Below, in pieces: positions 7,369 to 15,904 of a DNA stretch of 34,545 bases. This stretch comes from [Eubacterium] cellulosolvens LD2006 (GTDB taxonomy: Bacteria > Bacillota > Clostridia > Lachnospirales > Lachnospiraceae): assembly GCF_000621585.1 (NCBI RefSeq), contig NZ_JHXY01000027.1, positions 1-34,545 on the forward strand. Direction: 5' to 3'. The position numbers and the translations under genes are program-made. Below the pieces are notes generated by a model that saw nothing but the letters and a program-made list of their open reading frames with translations, made no database searches and had not been told where the DNA came from. Position 1 is the first letter of the stretch, and every line of letters begins with the position of its first letter.

Positions 7369-8490
7369 TCACGCTCCGACCGGCTCTTTCTCAAGACAGG
7401 AATCCAGAAGTCTGACAATGTCCGCTTTCTCGTATCCCTTTCCGATGAAAACAACCTGATTGCAACGGTCGCCGTAGATTGCATCCCAGTCATCCTTCAA
7501 GTCCGGAAAATCTGCCAGCATTGGCTTCAGCTCTTCTTCCGGCCATGCGGAAACCCACTCCGACAATTCGGTGATCGACGCATTTCTTCCCGCCTGCTCA
7601 AAGAGCTGTACATGTTTCCAGTCATCGGAAAACCAGATATATCCCTTGGAGCGGATCAGCGTCTCCGGATATTCCTCCACCAGGTGATTGAACAGATCCC
7701 TGTTAAACGGGATTTTCTGTTCGTAGACAAACGAGGAAATCCCGTATTCATCGACACATGCTTTTTCATCCTCGTGCTCACAACTGTTCAGTGCTTTTTG
7801 TACGGCGCTGTAGGCCTCCACCTCGTCGAAATCAAAATCCGGCCGATTCAGAATCTGATCAAGATCCACATCGCCCTGTGTACAGCAGATCATATCCGCC
7901 TCCTGCTGGATATTTCGGAGGCCTTGTTTCACTTCCTCGAGCTGCTCCGCATTCAGCAGATCGGTTTTGTTGAGAATCATCAGATTGCAGAACTCAACCT
8001 GATCGATGATGAGGTTGATCACGTCACCGTCCTCTGCCTCATCGTCCGACACAAGATCGTGCAGGAATTCGCGGTACATGCGATCCACATCCACCACCGA
8101 AACCACCGTTTTCAGATACACTCTTGTGTCCGGAGTGGACTCCTCATAATTGATAAACGCTCCGGCGATCGAGGACGGTTCACTGATCCCGGAAGCCTCG
8201 ACAAAAATCGCCTCGATGGAGGAGTCGCCGGCCAGACGTTCGATCTCTGTCATGAATTCATCTCGAAGCGTACAGCAGATACAGCCGTTCTGCATCTCCA
8301 CCATTTCCACCTGAACCAGCTGATTGCCGGTTTTTCCAAGAATCGACGCATCGATATTTATGCTGCCCATATCGTTGACAATCAGGGCAATCTTTCTTTT
8401 TTCCTGCTTCAGAATACTCTGCATGAGTGTGGTCTTGCCGGATCCCAGATAACCGGTGATGATCACAATCGGCACTTCTCTTTTTGACAT
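7369..8490 (-). CDS. CobW/COG0523 family metal-chaperone GTPase
   Basis: A 373-residue G3E-class P-loop GTPase that delivers or manages a metal ion (zinc, cobalt or nickel in characterised members). Seen directly: Walker A GYLGSGKT (residues 13-20), the family metal site NGCICC with Cys70, Cys72 and Cys73, the switch region EASGISEP (99-105) and the guanine-specificity motif NKTD (174-177). The C-terminal ~120 residues fit the CobW_C domain (SKGYIWFSDDW, VFIGKGYEKADI). An in-frame extension to 8568 lacks conservation; the ATG at 8490 has AGGAG at good spacing and starts the conserved core. The promoter at 8638-8666 is bracketed by two Fur-family-like boxes, implying metal-dependent control. 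The metal itself cannot be assigned from the protein. Confidence 0.92.
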   Translation of the reverse strand: MSKREVPIVIITGYLGSGKTTLMQSILKQEKRKIALIVNDMGSINIDASILGKTGNQLVQVEMVEMQNGCICCTLRDEFMTEIERLAGDSSIEAIFVEASGISEPSSIAGAFINYEESTPDTRVYLKTVVSVVDVDRMYREFLHDLVSDDEAEDGDVINLIIDQVEFCNLMILNKTDLLNAEQLEEVKQGLRNIQQEADMICCTQGDVDLDQILNRPDFDFDEVEAYSAVQKALNSCEHEDEKACVDEYGISSFVYEQKIPFNRDLFNHLVEEYPETLIRSKGYIWFSDDWKHVQLFEQAGRNASITELSEWVSAWPEEELKPMLADFPDLKDDWDAIYGDRCNQVVFIGKGYEKADIVRLLDSCLEKEPVGA

Positions 8491-8580
8491 ATTGCTTCTC
8501 CTGTTGACTGGTCTGTTCTTAAATAACCCTGCAAAAGCGCTCACGCGATTAGCGGTCGCTCGCGACATTCTCGCGCCGGG

Positions 8581-8604
8581 CGCGGATGCGAAGTATCTAC
8601 TTAT
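8581..8604. repeat. Short hairpin-bearing intergenic repeat (copy 2)
   Basis: Lies in the 5' untranslated region of the CobW gene, inside a GC-rich stretch (8540-8600), and matches 1765-1788 at 19 of 24 positions, keeping the small GATGC hairpin with one wobble pair. Weak evidence for a second dispersed family. Confidence 0.3.
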
Positions 8605-8621
8605 CCCGCATCATTCACATT

Positions 8622-8636
8622 TGCAATTCAGTTGCA
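8622..8636 (-). promoter_or_regulatory. Nur/Fur-family-like operator, promoter-proximal box
   Basis: The 15-mer TGCAATTCAGTTGCA has the TGCAA-N5-TTGCA form, equivalent to a 7-1-7 inverted repeat. It resembles the tTGCaa-N5-ttGCAA box described for the nickel regulator Nur of Streptomyces. It directly follows the -10 hexamer and should cover the transcription start of the CobW gene, so binding would repress. Confidence 0.65.
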
Positions 8637-8637
8637 T

Positions 8638-8666
8638 ATTATAAAACTGCAGTCTGTATCCGTCAA
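8638..8666 (-). promoter_or_regulatory. Sigma-A-type promoter of the CobW gene
   Basis: On the minus strand, TTGACG (8661-8666) is separated by 17 bases from TATAAT (8638-8643). This is nearly consensus. It drives the CobW gene with an untranslated leader of about 140 bases, separately from the MBL gene upstream. Confidence 0.85.
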
Positions 8667-8673
8667 CAGAATT

Positions 8674-8688
8674 TGCAAATCAATTGCA
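8674..8688 (-). promoter_or_regulatory. Nur/Fur-family-like operator, upstream box
   Basis: TGCAAATCAATTGCA is the second TGCAA-N5-TTGCA box. It ends seven bases upstream of the -35 hexamer and starts six bases after the MBL gene stop. With the box at 8622-8636 it brackets the promoter, a layout typical of tight repression. Confidence 0.65.
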
Positions 8689-8694
8689 TTTTCC

Positions 8695-9519
8695 TTATAT
8701 TTCTATCCTGTATCCCACACGCATCTGATCGATCATGTCGCCGAGTTCTTCCTTCATGATCCGGTACGCGTGCCCCTTGGTGCAGTGCCCCGTGCATACA
8801 TAATCGATGCCGGTCTCCCGTATCTTCGCGGCCACTTCCCGCACCTCTTCGTCTGATTTGTTGAAGAGGTGAAAGCCTCCGATCAGCGCATAGACATGGT
8901 GATCCGGGAAGGTTTCCTTCACCTCATTGATAATATTCACAGCACCTCCGTGAGAACAGGAATTGATAATCACAAGCCCTTTCTCCGTGTCCAGCACCAG
9001 ACTCTGCTCATGGCAGAAATCGTCGTAGACCCAGCCCCGCTTTGTCCTCTGGTACATCTGCTCGCGCTTACCGATTTCACAGAGCCCCGCGGTTTTATGC
9101 GGAATCAGATAGGCTCCGTCGGTCAGCCTGTAATCCCCGGATACCATTTCGATCCTGTCCGGATAATTCTTCAACAGCCTTCTCGGAATTCCGATGTACT
9201 TTTTCAAGATGAAGAATCCCTTCTTGTAGCAATTCTCCGCTGCCCCGTCCCGCAGATAGAATTTCGCCCTGGCGTTGTTTTTGAAAAAAGCAGGCAGTCC
9301 GTTGGCATGATCATAATGCGCATGACTGAGCACACCGTAATCGATGTCCTTTACATCAATCCCCATCGCCTCCATGTTTTTCAAAAAAAGATCCGATGCT
9401 CCGGTATCGACGAGGATTTTCTTGTCCCCATGCTCGGCAAGGATCGCAAGTCCCCACTCGCCTTCCATGCCTTCGCTCGAAATATTGTCCACCACAATTG
9501 TAAGTCTCATGTAAACCAC
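8695..9519 (-). CDS. MBL-fold metallohydrolase (COG1237-like)
   Basis: A 274-residue metallo-beta-lactamase-fold hydrolase, probably cytoplasmic. The zinc motif SHAHYDHANG gives His66, His68, Asp70 and His71; further ligands are expected in NSCSHGG, GGFHLF and CTGHCTKG. The order and the GGFHL motif match COG1237, annotated elsewhere as 7,8-dihydropterin-6-methyl-4-(beta-D-ribofuranosyl)-aminobenzene 5'-phosphate synthase-like, an assignment taken from archaea and uncertain here. A GTG at 9519 lies six bases after GGAAGG and is preferred; the ATG at 9510 would be 15 bases away. It begins 20 bases after the solute-binding lipoprotein gene and probably belongs to its operon. Confidence 0.9.
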   Translation of the reverse strand: MVYMRLTIVVDNISSEGMEGEWGLAILAEHGDKKILVDTGASDLFLKNMEAMGIDVKDIDYGVLSHAHYDHANGLPAFFKNNARAKFYLRDGAAENCYKKGFFILKKYIGIPRRLLKNYPDRIEMVSGDYRLTDGAYLIPHKTAGLCEIGKREQMYQRTKRGWVYDDFCHEQSLVLDTEKGLVIINSCSHGGAVNIINEVKETFPDHHVYALIGGFHLFNKSDEEVREVAAKIRETGIDYVCTGHCTKGHAYRIMKEELGDMIDQMRVGYRIEI

Positions 9520-9539
9520 TCACTTCCTTCCACCGGATG

Positions 9540-11708
9540 CTATTGTGCCTCATACCCGGCCAGCAGACGGTTCCAGGCGTTCTGCACAATTTCCATGTAA
9601 TCACTGCCGCCCATCTCTGTGCGAACCTTTTCCGCGCATTGCTCCGCCCCTTCAGAACCCACCACTTCACAGCCATCGACAATGATATCAACGAAGATGT
9701 TCGTCCCTCCCTTTGACGGAGAGAACGCGTCATTCAGATTGGAGAACAGGTTTCTCAAATCCACTTCCTTTTTTGTAAAGGGAAATACGGTAGGTATCAA
9801 TGTGTACCAGGGATTCTCCGTCAGGGACAGCTCCGGGTGCCGGATCACGCCCAGCGAAATGGCCCGATCTATGTGACTGCTCCCCTCTTTGCCCACCTCC
9901 TCCGTACACTGATACTCAAAGGCCTGGGTTTTCAGAAACCCCAGGGTGGAGCCAAGATACCGCCGGGCGTACTGGGTGTAGTTTCCGTCCGCCTTTTCCC
10001 ACATCTCCCGATAGGCATCCTCCGCCATCACCGGCATCCGCTTTCCGATAAAGGGAAACGTCTCATAGAAGCCATCCTCCTTTGTCTGAATAAACGTATC
10101 CGGACCGTAGGACATCAGGACTACACCGGCGTTACTGTAGGCATAATCAATCAACTTAAGAGCGGCACAGAGTTTGTCCGGATCGTCGGCCACACCGGCT
10201 GCGGAAATCGCCCAGCCAATGGTTTTGACGCCGCGCCAGGACTCCGTAAAACGCATGTATCTTCCCCCGTCCGTTCCGTCCGCCCACCTCGCGATCGGCG
10301 GAAGCACCCCCATATATTTCTCGCCATCCTCGGACTGAAGCTTTGTCCGGTTGTAAATCGTCTGGGTCTGATTATAATCATAGTGCATGAAACCTTCATC
10401 GTTTTCAAGCATATCGGCGCTGGTCATCTCTTCCCCGTTTAAGAAAGAATCGGAGATCAGTCCCTCCCGGGCAATATCGTGCATACGTTCCAAAGCACGA
10501 TAGGTCTCCGGCTCCTGACGCGCATCCCGAAGCGTTCCCTCCGAATCAAGGTAGAGATACTCCTGCCGGGAATCCAGTCCCCTCACACCGAAAAGCAGCC
10601 CCGCCAGCCGCCACATATCACATCTGCGCTGATTGTCGCCATCATCTCTGGTAAAAATACCCTGCACCGTTTTCGTTCCGTTCAGCGTCCGGGAATTTGC
10701 GGAAATACAACGGAGCAAAGCTACCAGCTCATCCACATCCCAGGCGGCATCCTGTCCGACGAAAAGCTCGGAGCGCTTCTCCCCATAGTAACCATCATAC
10801 GTCTCGTCGATATACTGCCGCAACAAATTGACAGCTTCCACACCGTTCAGTGTGCCGACCGCATTCATCTTCTCGATGATATTGCCAAAGGCATCGTAAT
10901 CCTTGAAAATCTTCACGCGCCGCTTGCCGTCCGGCCGTACCACTTCCACTTCTATTTTTCCGGTCGTCGGCATATATGGATTGTAATGAAAACTGCCGGT
11001 ACTTCCGCAGGACTCTGCCGTAAAGGGTTCTGCACCGTCCAAAAGTTTCTGCACCCAGTCGACACGCATCAGCGGCATCCTCTCTATATCGTCCACTCCG
11101 TCAAAGTACGGCGCGAAATAGATGGCCCCGATATCTGTATTACCGGTCACCGAAAGCCGGGCGACGGGATACTCATCCAGTTTCGTGCGGAAATTCGGCA
11201 TCAGATCCATATAACGCGACAGATCGAGAAGCTGTCCCGTCTCTCCGAGAGCCGTCAGCGAAGATGAATTCCCCACGATCAGATCAATCTCATCGAATCG
11301 TCCCTTCCAGTACGCAAGCTCATTATCCGAACTGTTTCCCTGATATTTGTCTTCAATACTTATGTTCAGCCGTTTCTCCACTTCCGCCCAGGTCGGCTTC
11401 AGATCCCCCGGATAATAGGTATTCCCGTCCGCAAGGGTGACGCCGCCTTTCGCGGTTTCTTCATCGAAGCTCATGCCGGTCTGTGGTGAGTTATACCCGG
11501 TCGCCATGCGCAGCACCGTTCCCTCTGCATATTGCAGTTCCTCCGGAAGTTCCTCCTGGGTTGCAGCCACCTCCGTCCCGGAAGTCTTATCCTGAATACC
11601 CCACGCGGATCCATCCGATACTCCGGAGGAAGGATCATTCGCCGCACCTGCACAGCCGCACAGGATCATCACCGACATCAGAACCGTGATCGCCTTTATT
11701 TTTTTCAT
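9540..11708 (-). CDS. Extracellular solute-binding lipoprotein
   Basis: A 722-residue secreted lipoprotein. The N-terminus has a basic start (MKKIK), a hydrophobic stretch and the lipobox LCGC with the lipid-bearing cysteine near residue 19. The rest resembles large type 1 ABC solute-binding proteins of Firmicutes: TWAEVEKRLNISIE, ELAYWKGRFDEIDLIVGNSS and DLSRYMDLMPNFRTKLDEYP near the front, SYGPDTFIQTKEDGFYETFP later. The start at 11708 was chosen because it gives a clean signal peptide behind GGGAG; upstream in-frame codons do not. No permease or ATPase lies nearby. Instead the gene follows a response regulator and two hybrid kinases, so it may present ligand to a kinase rather than feed a transporter. 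That role is inference; the ligand is unknown. Confidence 0.85.
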   Translation of the reverse strand: MKKIKAITVLMSVMILCGCAGAANDPSSGVSDGSAWGIQDKTSGTEVAATQEELPEELQYAEGTVLRMATGYNSPQTGMSFDEETAKGGVTLADGNTYYPGDLKPTWAEVEKRLNISIEDKYQGNSSDNELAYWKGRFDEIDLIVGNSSSLTALGETGQLLDLSRYMDLMPNFRTKLDEYPVARLSVTGNTDIGAIYFAPYFDGVDDIERMPLMRVDWVQKLLDGAEPFTAESCGSTGSFHYNPYMPTTGKIEVEVVRPDGKRRVKIFKDYDAFGNIIEKMNAVGTLNGVEAVNLLRQYIDETYDGYYGEKRSELFVGQDAAWDVDELVALLRCISANSRTLNGTKTVQGIFTRDDGDNQRRCDMWRLAGLLFGVRGLDSRQEYLYLDSEGTLRDARQEPETYRALERMHDIAREGLISDSFLNGEEMTSADMLENDEGFMHYDYNQTQTIYNRTKLQSEDGEKYMGVLPPIARWADGTDGGRYMRFTESWRGVKTIGWAISAAGVADDPDKLCAALKLIDYAYSNAGVVLMSYGPDTFIQTKEDGFYETFPFIGKRMPVMAEDAYREMWEKADGNYTQYARRYLGSTLGFLKTQAFEYQCTEEVGKEGSSHIDRAISLGVIRHPELSLTENPWYTLIPTVFPFTKKEVDLRNLFSNLNDAFSPSKGGTNIFVDIIVDGCEVVGSEGAEQCAEKVRTEMGGSDYMEIVQNAWNRLLAGYEAQ

Positions 11709-11789
11709 TTTTTTCTCCCGATCTCTCAGAGTCATCCTCCGCATACCAAGCGCCTCCTGTTGGGTCACAGCTGTCCGACATGATTCCTC

Positions 11790-12563
11790 TCAGGAGTACA
11801 GGTTTTCCCACTTTCTTGTCTCGAAGAACCGGTCGATGGAAGCAATGATCTCCTCCCTTGGCTGGGATTTAATCAGATATCCCTCCGGACGGAGATGCAT
11901 GACACTCATCACGCTATCACGATCATTTCTTCCGGTGAGGAAAATCACCGGAATATCCGCAGAATTCTGCTCACTGCGGATCATTTCCAAAACCTGCGGT
12001 CCAGAGGTGACCGGCATATCATAATCCAGCAGAATGAGATCCGGTTTGTGGGATGCCAGATAGGTAATGGCCTGCATTCCGGACTTTGTGGCAGTGACCT
12101 GATATCTTCCGCCGATCCAGCTCTGCATGGCCTGCAGAAACAGGGTATCGTCATCCACCATCAGGATATGTTTTCCCCGACCCATTCCGGCTCCGCCGCT
12201 CACCAATTCCCGGAGAACTCCTGCGATACTCTTTACATCGAAGGGTCGCGGAAAAGCATGGGAGATCAGTTTTTCCGGAATGATCTTTCGGATCTCCGCG
12301 ATCTCCTGTTCGCTACCCGCGACGCAGAGGGGCATGTCCTCGCCGAAACAGATGTCTTTGAGATATACCAGAAGATCCGGCGTGTCAAAAACGAACTCTC
12401 CCGCAAAAAGAATCAGCGCCCCTTTCCCCTTGATCAGAGGCGTAACACTCTCCAGCACCGGCTCTGTCTGGACGGTTTCGATCTCCATCTCCCCCAGAAG
12501 CCTCTTCAGAGTATTTGCCATCAGCGCGTTGCCGTGGTTGATCAGCAGTACTTTTCCTGCCAT
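11790..12563 (-). CDS. Response regulator with tandem receivers (first one degenerate)
   Basis: A 257-residue protein without an output domain. Residues 4-~115 have a receiver-like pattern (VLLINHGNALMANTLKRLL) but lack the acidic pocket and have ILFAGEF where the phospho-acceptor strand should be, so they cannot be phosphorylated normally. Residues ~132-250 are a complete receiver: acidic cluster DDD at 137-139, acceptor Asp180 in LILLDYDMP, LTG threonine and the LIKSQP lysine. It probably takes phosphate from the HPt domains of the upstream kinases and acts through protein contacts. It is preceded by AGGAGG and lies 114 bases after the kinase gene and 81 bases before the solute-binding gene. 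Confidence 0.88.
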   Translation of the reverse strand: MAGKVLLINHGNALMANTLKRLLGEMEIETVQTEPVLESVTPLIKGKGALILFAGEFVFDTPDLLVYLKDICFGEDMPLCVAGSEQEIAEIRKIIPEKLISHAFPRPFDVKSIAGVLRELVSGGAGMGRGKHILMVDDDTLFLQAMQSWIGGRYQVTATKSGMQAITYLASHKPDLILLDYDMPVTSGPQVLEMIRSEQNSADIPVIFLTGRNDRDSVMSVMHLRPEGYLIKSQPREEIIASIDRFFETRKWENLYS

Positions 12564-12677
12564 ACCTGTAGCCCTCCTATATCTATATGTACTTCATATG
12601 TACTGTATCCGTTCCCTAGATTCATCGGTTCACTTATTACTCAATTGTCCGGTCGGCGGTCTGACAAATTTCCTTCA

Positions 12678-15600
12678 TTATTTAGTCAGGAAACTGTGTA
12701 CCAAATCCCAGTCAAAGGTCTCGACGGCGTGTTTGATCCTGGCCACCTTCTCCCGTTCCTTCGGAGGAAGGCGATAGCCTGCAAGAAAATCGAAGACGTA
12801 GGCAGCACTCTGCGCATCCATGCCGTCCGCAAAGCCAAGAAGTTCATCATAGGCCTCCCGGAGTTCATCGTCGGAGATCATCGGGAGGGACAAATCCTCT
12901 TCTTCCTCTCCGGATGCGCACAGCGGAGCAAGCGCGCCGCAAAGCCTCCGGATGCGGGCAAGCAAATCGCCGATCTCCGCGCCCACCGCGGAGGCATCCC
13001 CGGCCTTCCCGGCAAATTCCAGCTTCTCGGCCAACGCGCCGATCTCCTCCGCACCGATGGCCCTGGACAGACTCTTGATCGCGTGTACCTTGACAGTGGT
13101 ATTCTCAAGGTCTCCATCGTCCCAGAATTTCTCGATCTCATCCGCCGAGTCCGGCGCGTTCTTCGCGTAAATGGTCAGGGTAGCCATGTAATTCTCGAGA
13201 TCACTGCAATGTGAAAGACCGCTCTCTTCATCCAGCCCTTCCACGCTTCGCAGCCATTCCGGAATCTCCTCCGGCTGTTCTGCCTCCGCAGCTTCCGTGC
13301 CGTCTCCGGCATTCTCTCCGGCCTTTCGTACCTTCTCCTCCGGCAGATACCGGATCATCATCTCTTCCAGTTTTCCCGCATCGATGGGCTTGGACAGATA
13401 ATCATCAAAACCTGCCTCCAGATACTGTTCCCTTGCTCCGGAAATGGCATTTGCCGTCAGACAGACGGCCGTCGTGTGAAGATTCGGATTTCCGCTCCGC
13501 CCCTTAAGTTCCTGCAGCGTCTGAATACCGTCTTTCTCCGGCATCATATGATCCAGGAAGATCATATCGTATTTCCGTTCCTCCGTAAATGCCAGACATT
13601 CTTTTCCGCCTCCGGCCGTGTCGATCTGCACGCCGGTTCGCTTCAAAAGACTCTTGAATACCGCCAGGTTCATGGGTGTGTCATCAACCACCAGCACATA
13701 AGCATCCGGCGCGGTAAACTTCTCCCTGTATTTCTTTCTCCCGGCAATCGACGCCCGGTAGGCTGCCGCGTAATCACCGATGGCCTCCCAGCGCACAACC
13801 TTCTGCAGGATCCGGAACGAGAAGGTAGAACCTTCCCCATAGATACTCTCTACTTCCAGATGACTGCCCATCATCTCCAGAAGCCTCTTTGTAATGTTCA
13901 TGCCAAGACCGGTACCCTCGATGTTCCGGTTCCTCTTTTCTTCAATCCGCTCGAATTCCGAAAAGAGTTTATCCACATCTTCTGCCTTAATACCGATACC
14001 GGTATCCTGAATGGAAACATTCAGCAGAACATCTTCCGGGTCCTCGGCGATTCGATCATAGCCGAAATGGAAGGTGATACTTCCCTTCTCCGTGTACTTC
14101 ACCGCGTTGGTGAGAATATTCGTGATGACCTGCCGGATCCGTACTTCATCCCCGTATAGAAGTCTGGGCATTGTCTCATCGATGTCCAAACGGAGAAACA
14201 ACCCCTTGTCATCCACCCTGGTCTGGATCATGCTGACCAGATCGTTGATCACGGAAGAAAGATCATATTCCACGGGAAGAATCTCCATCTTCCCAGCCTC
14301 GATCTTGGAGAAATCAAGGATATCATTGATCAGCCCCAACAGGGTCGTTCCCGCAGTCTGTATATTCCCGGCATACAGCAGGATATCTTCATCTTCAGAT
14401 TCCCGAAGGATCATTTCATCCATACCGAGCACGGCGTTGATGGGGGTTCGGATCTCATGGGACATATTCGCGAGGAAGTGGGATTTCGCCTGATTCGCCG
14501 CGTCCGCAACCTCTTTTGCCTCCTTAACCTCCTCGTACTGCCTGTTAATAATCTTGTGAAAATTACTGGACATTCTCATGCCGAACGCAAGAGAGAAGAC
14601 AAGAAAACCGGAAGAACACAGAAGAACCCGAAGCAGGAAATCGCGAACATATTCCCCCAGGCTCTTCATGGATACATCCACGCAGGCATAGGCGACACAG
14701 TTCCCTTGAGCGTCGAGAATCGGCTGATACACGGTCAGCAGCCAGCCGTAGGAATCCGTACTCTCCACCGGCTCTATCTTCTCACCGTTCAGCAGGGACG
14801 ACAGATATGGCTCAAATACCGGATCAATGGGAAGCACCGAGCCCGGCTCATCCGTCGGTTCCCCCTCCGGCACAGCGTCAAAAACCACATGACTTCCGTC
14901 TTCCTGTATCTCGTATACATAGACATATTCAAGATACAGCGTATTGTCCCGGATGCCCTGCAGAACGCTTTTTACATCGGAATAACTCTGTGAGTCATAT
15001 CCCAATTTCAGATAGGTATCGATCAACCTGGGATCCACAGCATTCACCACCTGCTGTGCCGCTCCGACCGCCACATCGACGCGCTCCTTCCTGGCGTTCT
15101 TTGTATAGAGAGCGACGCTGATCCAGGCACAGACTCCCGCAAGAGCAACCGCCTCCACCGCCAGCATAAACAGGAGCCTGCGGTGTCTGTTGGTCATATC
15201 CATCTGTTTCACGTTTTCCACTTTGTGTACGTTTCGTATTTTCTCCCGGAGCTCGTCCGGCAGAAGCCCGGCGACAAATACAGCCACTGCCGTGGAAATA
15301 AACTTGTCCACAATGTTAAGTATCAGATTAATGAGCAACAGGGAGGGCAATCTGCCCAGTTTTGACCAGCGTACAAGGAGATCCAGATACGGAATCGAAA
15401 CAAAGTTTACACTGATGATCGTATTAAGACTCCAGGCAATCAGGCCACCGATTACGCTGCAAATCAGCGAAATCGTAAAGGCAAAGATACACCATCCACC
15501 CTTTTTGCGAAAAACTCCCTTGTAGATCATGCGGGAAGCACTGATGGCGACGCACACATTTACAATGGAAAAATAAATGGCGATGTTGCTTACCGACATA

Positions 15601-15824
15601 CAAATGATACTGGAAAGAAGTGCCGTACCGATCGCGGCAAGAGGATCGCACACCATTGCCACGACGATGGTACCGATGGTGTCCAGATAGATCGGCAGGC
15701 CAAGAACCTGATTCAGCATCGAGAATAACAGATTCAGCGCGACACCTCCGAGTATTACAAAATTACGCATCAGCCTGATCCGATCAAAAGTCATGCCATC
15801 CAGCCACTTCCGTATGTTCCGCAT
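12678..15824 (-). CDS. Hybrid sensor histidine kinase (7TM-like, Cache-like sensor, HisKA, HATPase, REC, HPt)
   Basis: A 1048-residue membrane sensor. Residues ~20-190 form several helices of a small integral domain (ILGGVALNLLFSMLNQVLGL, DPLAAIGTALLSSII) recalling ECF-type substrate-binding folds. A helix near 216-240 and another near 396-418 flank an extracytoplasmic Cache/PAS-like domain (AVDPRLIDTYLKLGYDS, YLEYVYVYEIQEDG). Then follow HisKA with His456 in SHEIRTPINAVLG, HATPase_c (NILTNAVKYT, DTGIGI, GTGLGM), a receiver (VLVVDDTPMNL, IFLDHMMPEKDG, LSKPI) and an HPt domain with KVHAIKSLSRAIG. The last ~90 residues are helical and unassigned. The ATG at 15824 is preferred to the GTG at 15830 because GGAGG sits six bases away. 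It is close downstream of the other kinase. Confidence 0.92.
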   Translation of the reverse strand: MRNIRKWLDGMTFDRIRLMRNFVILGGVALNLLFSMLNQVLGLPIYLDTIGTIVVAMVCDPLAAIGTALLSSIICMSVSNIAIYFSIVNVCVAISASRMIYKGVFRKKGGWCIFAFTISLICSVIGGLIAWSLNTIISVNFVSIPYLDLLVRWSKLGRLPSLLLINLILNIVDKFISTAVAVFVAGLLPDELREKIRNVHKVENVKQMDMTNRHRRLLFMLAVEAVALAGVCAWISVALYTKNARKERVDVAVGAAQQVVNAVDPRLIDTYLKLGYDSQSYSDVKSVLQGIRDNTLYLEYVYVYEIQEDGSHVVFDAVPEGEPTDEPGSVLPIDPVFEPYLSSLLNGEKIEPVESTDSYGWLLTVYQPILDAQGNCVAYACVDVSMKSLGEYVRDFLLRVLLCSSGFLVFSLAFGMRMSSNFHKIINRQYEEVKEAKEVADAANQAKSHFLANMSHEIRTPINAVLGMDEMILRESEDEDILLYAGNIQTAGTTLLGLINDILDFSKIEAGKMEILPVEYDLSSVINDLVSMIQTRVDDKGLFLRLDIDETMPRLLYGDEVRIRQVITNILTNAVKYTEKGSITFHFGYDRIAEDPEDVLLNVSIQDTGIGIKAEDVDKLFSEFERIEEKRNRNIEGTGLGMNITKRLLEMMGSHLEVESIYGEGSTFSFRILQKVVRWEAIGDYAAAYRASIAGRKKYREKFTAPDAYVLVVDDTPMNLAVFKSLLKRTGVQIDTAGGGKECLAFTEERKYDMIFLDHMMPEKDGIQTLQELKGRSGNPNLHTTAVCLTANAISGAREQYLEAGFDDYLSKPIDAGKLEEMMIRYLPEEKVRKAGENAGDGTEAAEAEQPEEIPEWLRSVEGLDEESGLSHCSDLENYMATLTIYAKNAPDSADEIEKFWDDGDLENTTVKVHAIKSLSRAIGAEEIGALAEKLEFAGKAGDASAVGAEIGDLLARIRRLCGALAPLCASGEEEEDLSLPMISDDELREAYDELLGFADGMDAQSAAYVFDFLAGYRLPPKEREKVARIKHAVETFDWDLVHSFLTK

Positions 15825-15849
15825 AGTCACCCTCCTGTTTTACGCACCA

Positions 15850-15870
15850 AAGTCCGCGAAGCGGGGACTT
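15850..15870 (-). other. Intercistronic hairpin between the two kinase genes
   Basis: AAGTCC (15850-15855) pairs with GGACTT (15865-15870), with further G-C pairs inside. It lies in the 80-base gap before the second kinase, about 25 bases ahead of its ribosome site, and lacks a T-tract. It may protect or set mRNA levels. It resembles the hairpin at 28514-28531 in the dispersed repeat. Confidence 0.4.
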
Positions 15871-15904
15871 CTCCACAAATCAGTAGTCTTCGCTATTATT
15901 CCTG

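Noticed and set aside
11895-13214. 439-codon plus-strand frame crossing the response regulator and kinase
   Set aside because: It spans two real minus-strand genes and the gap between them; no ribosome site or protein motif.
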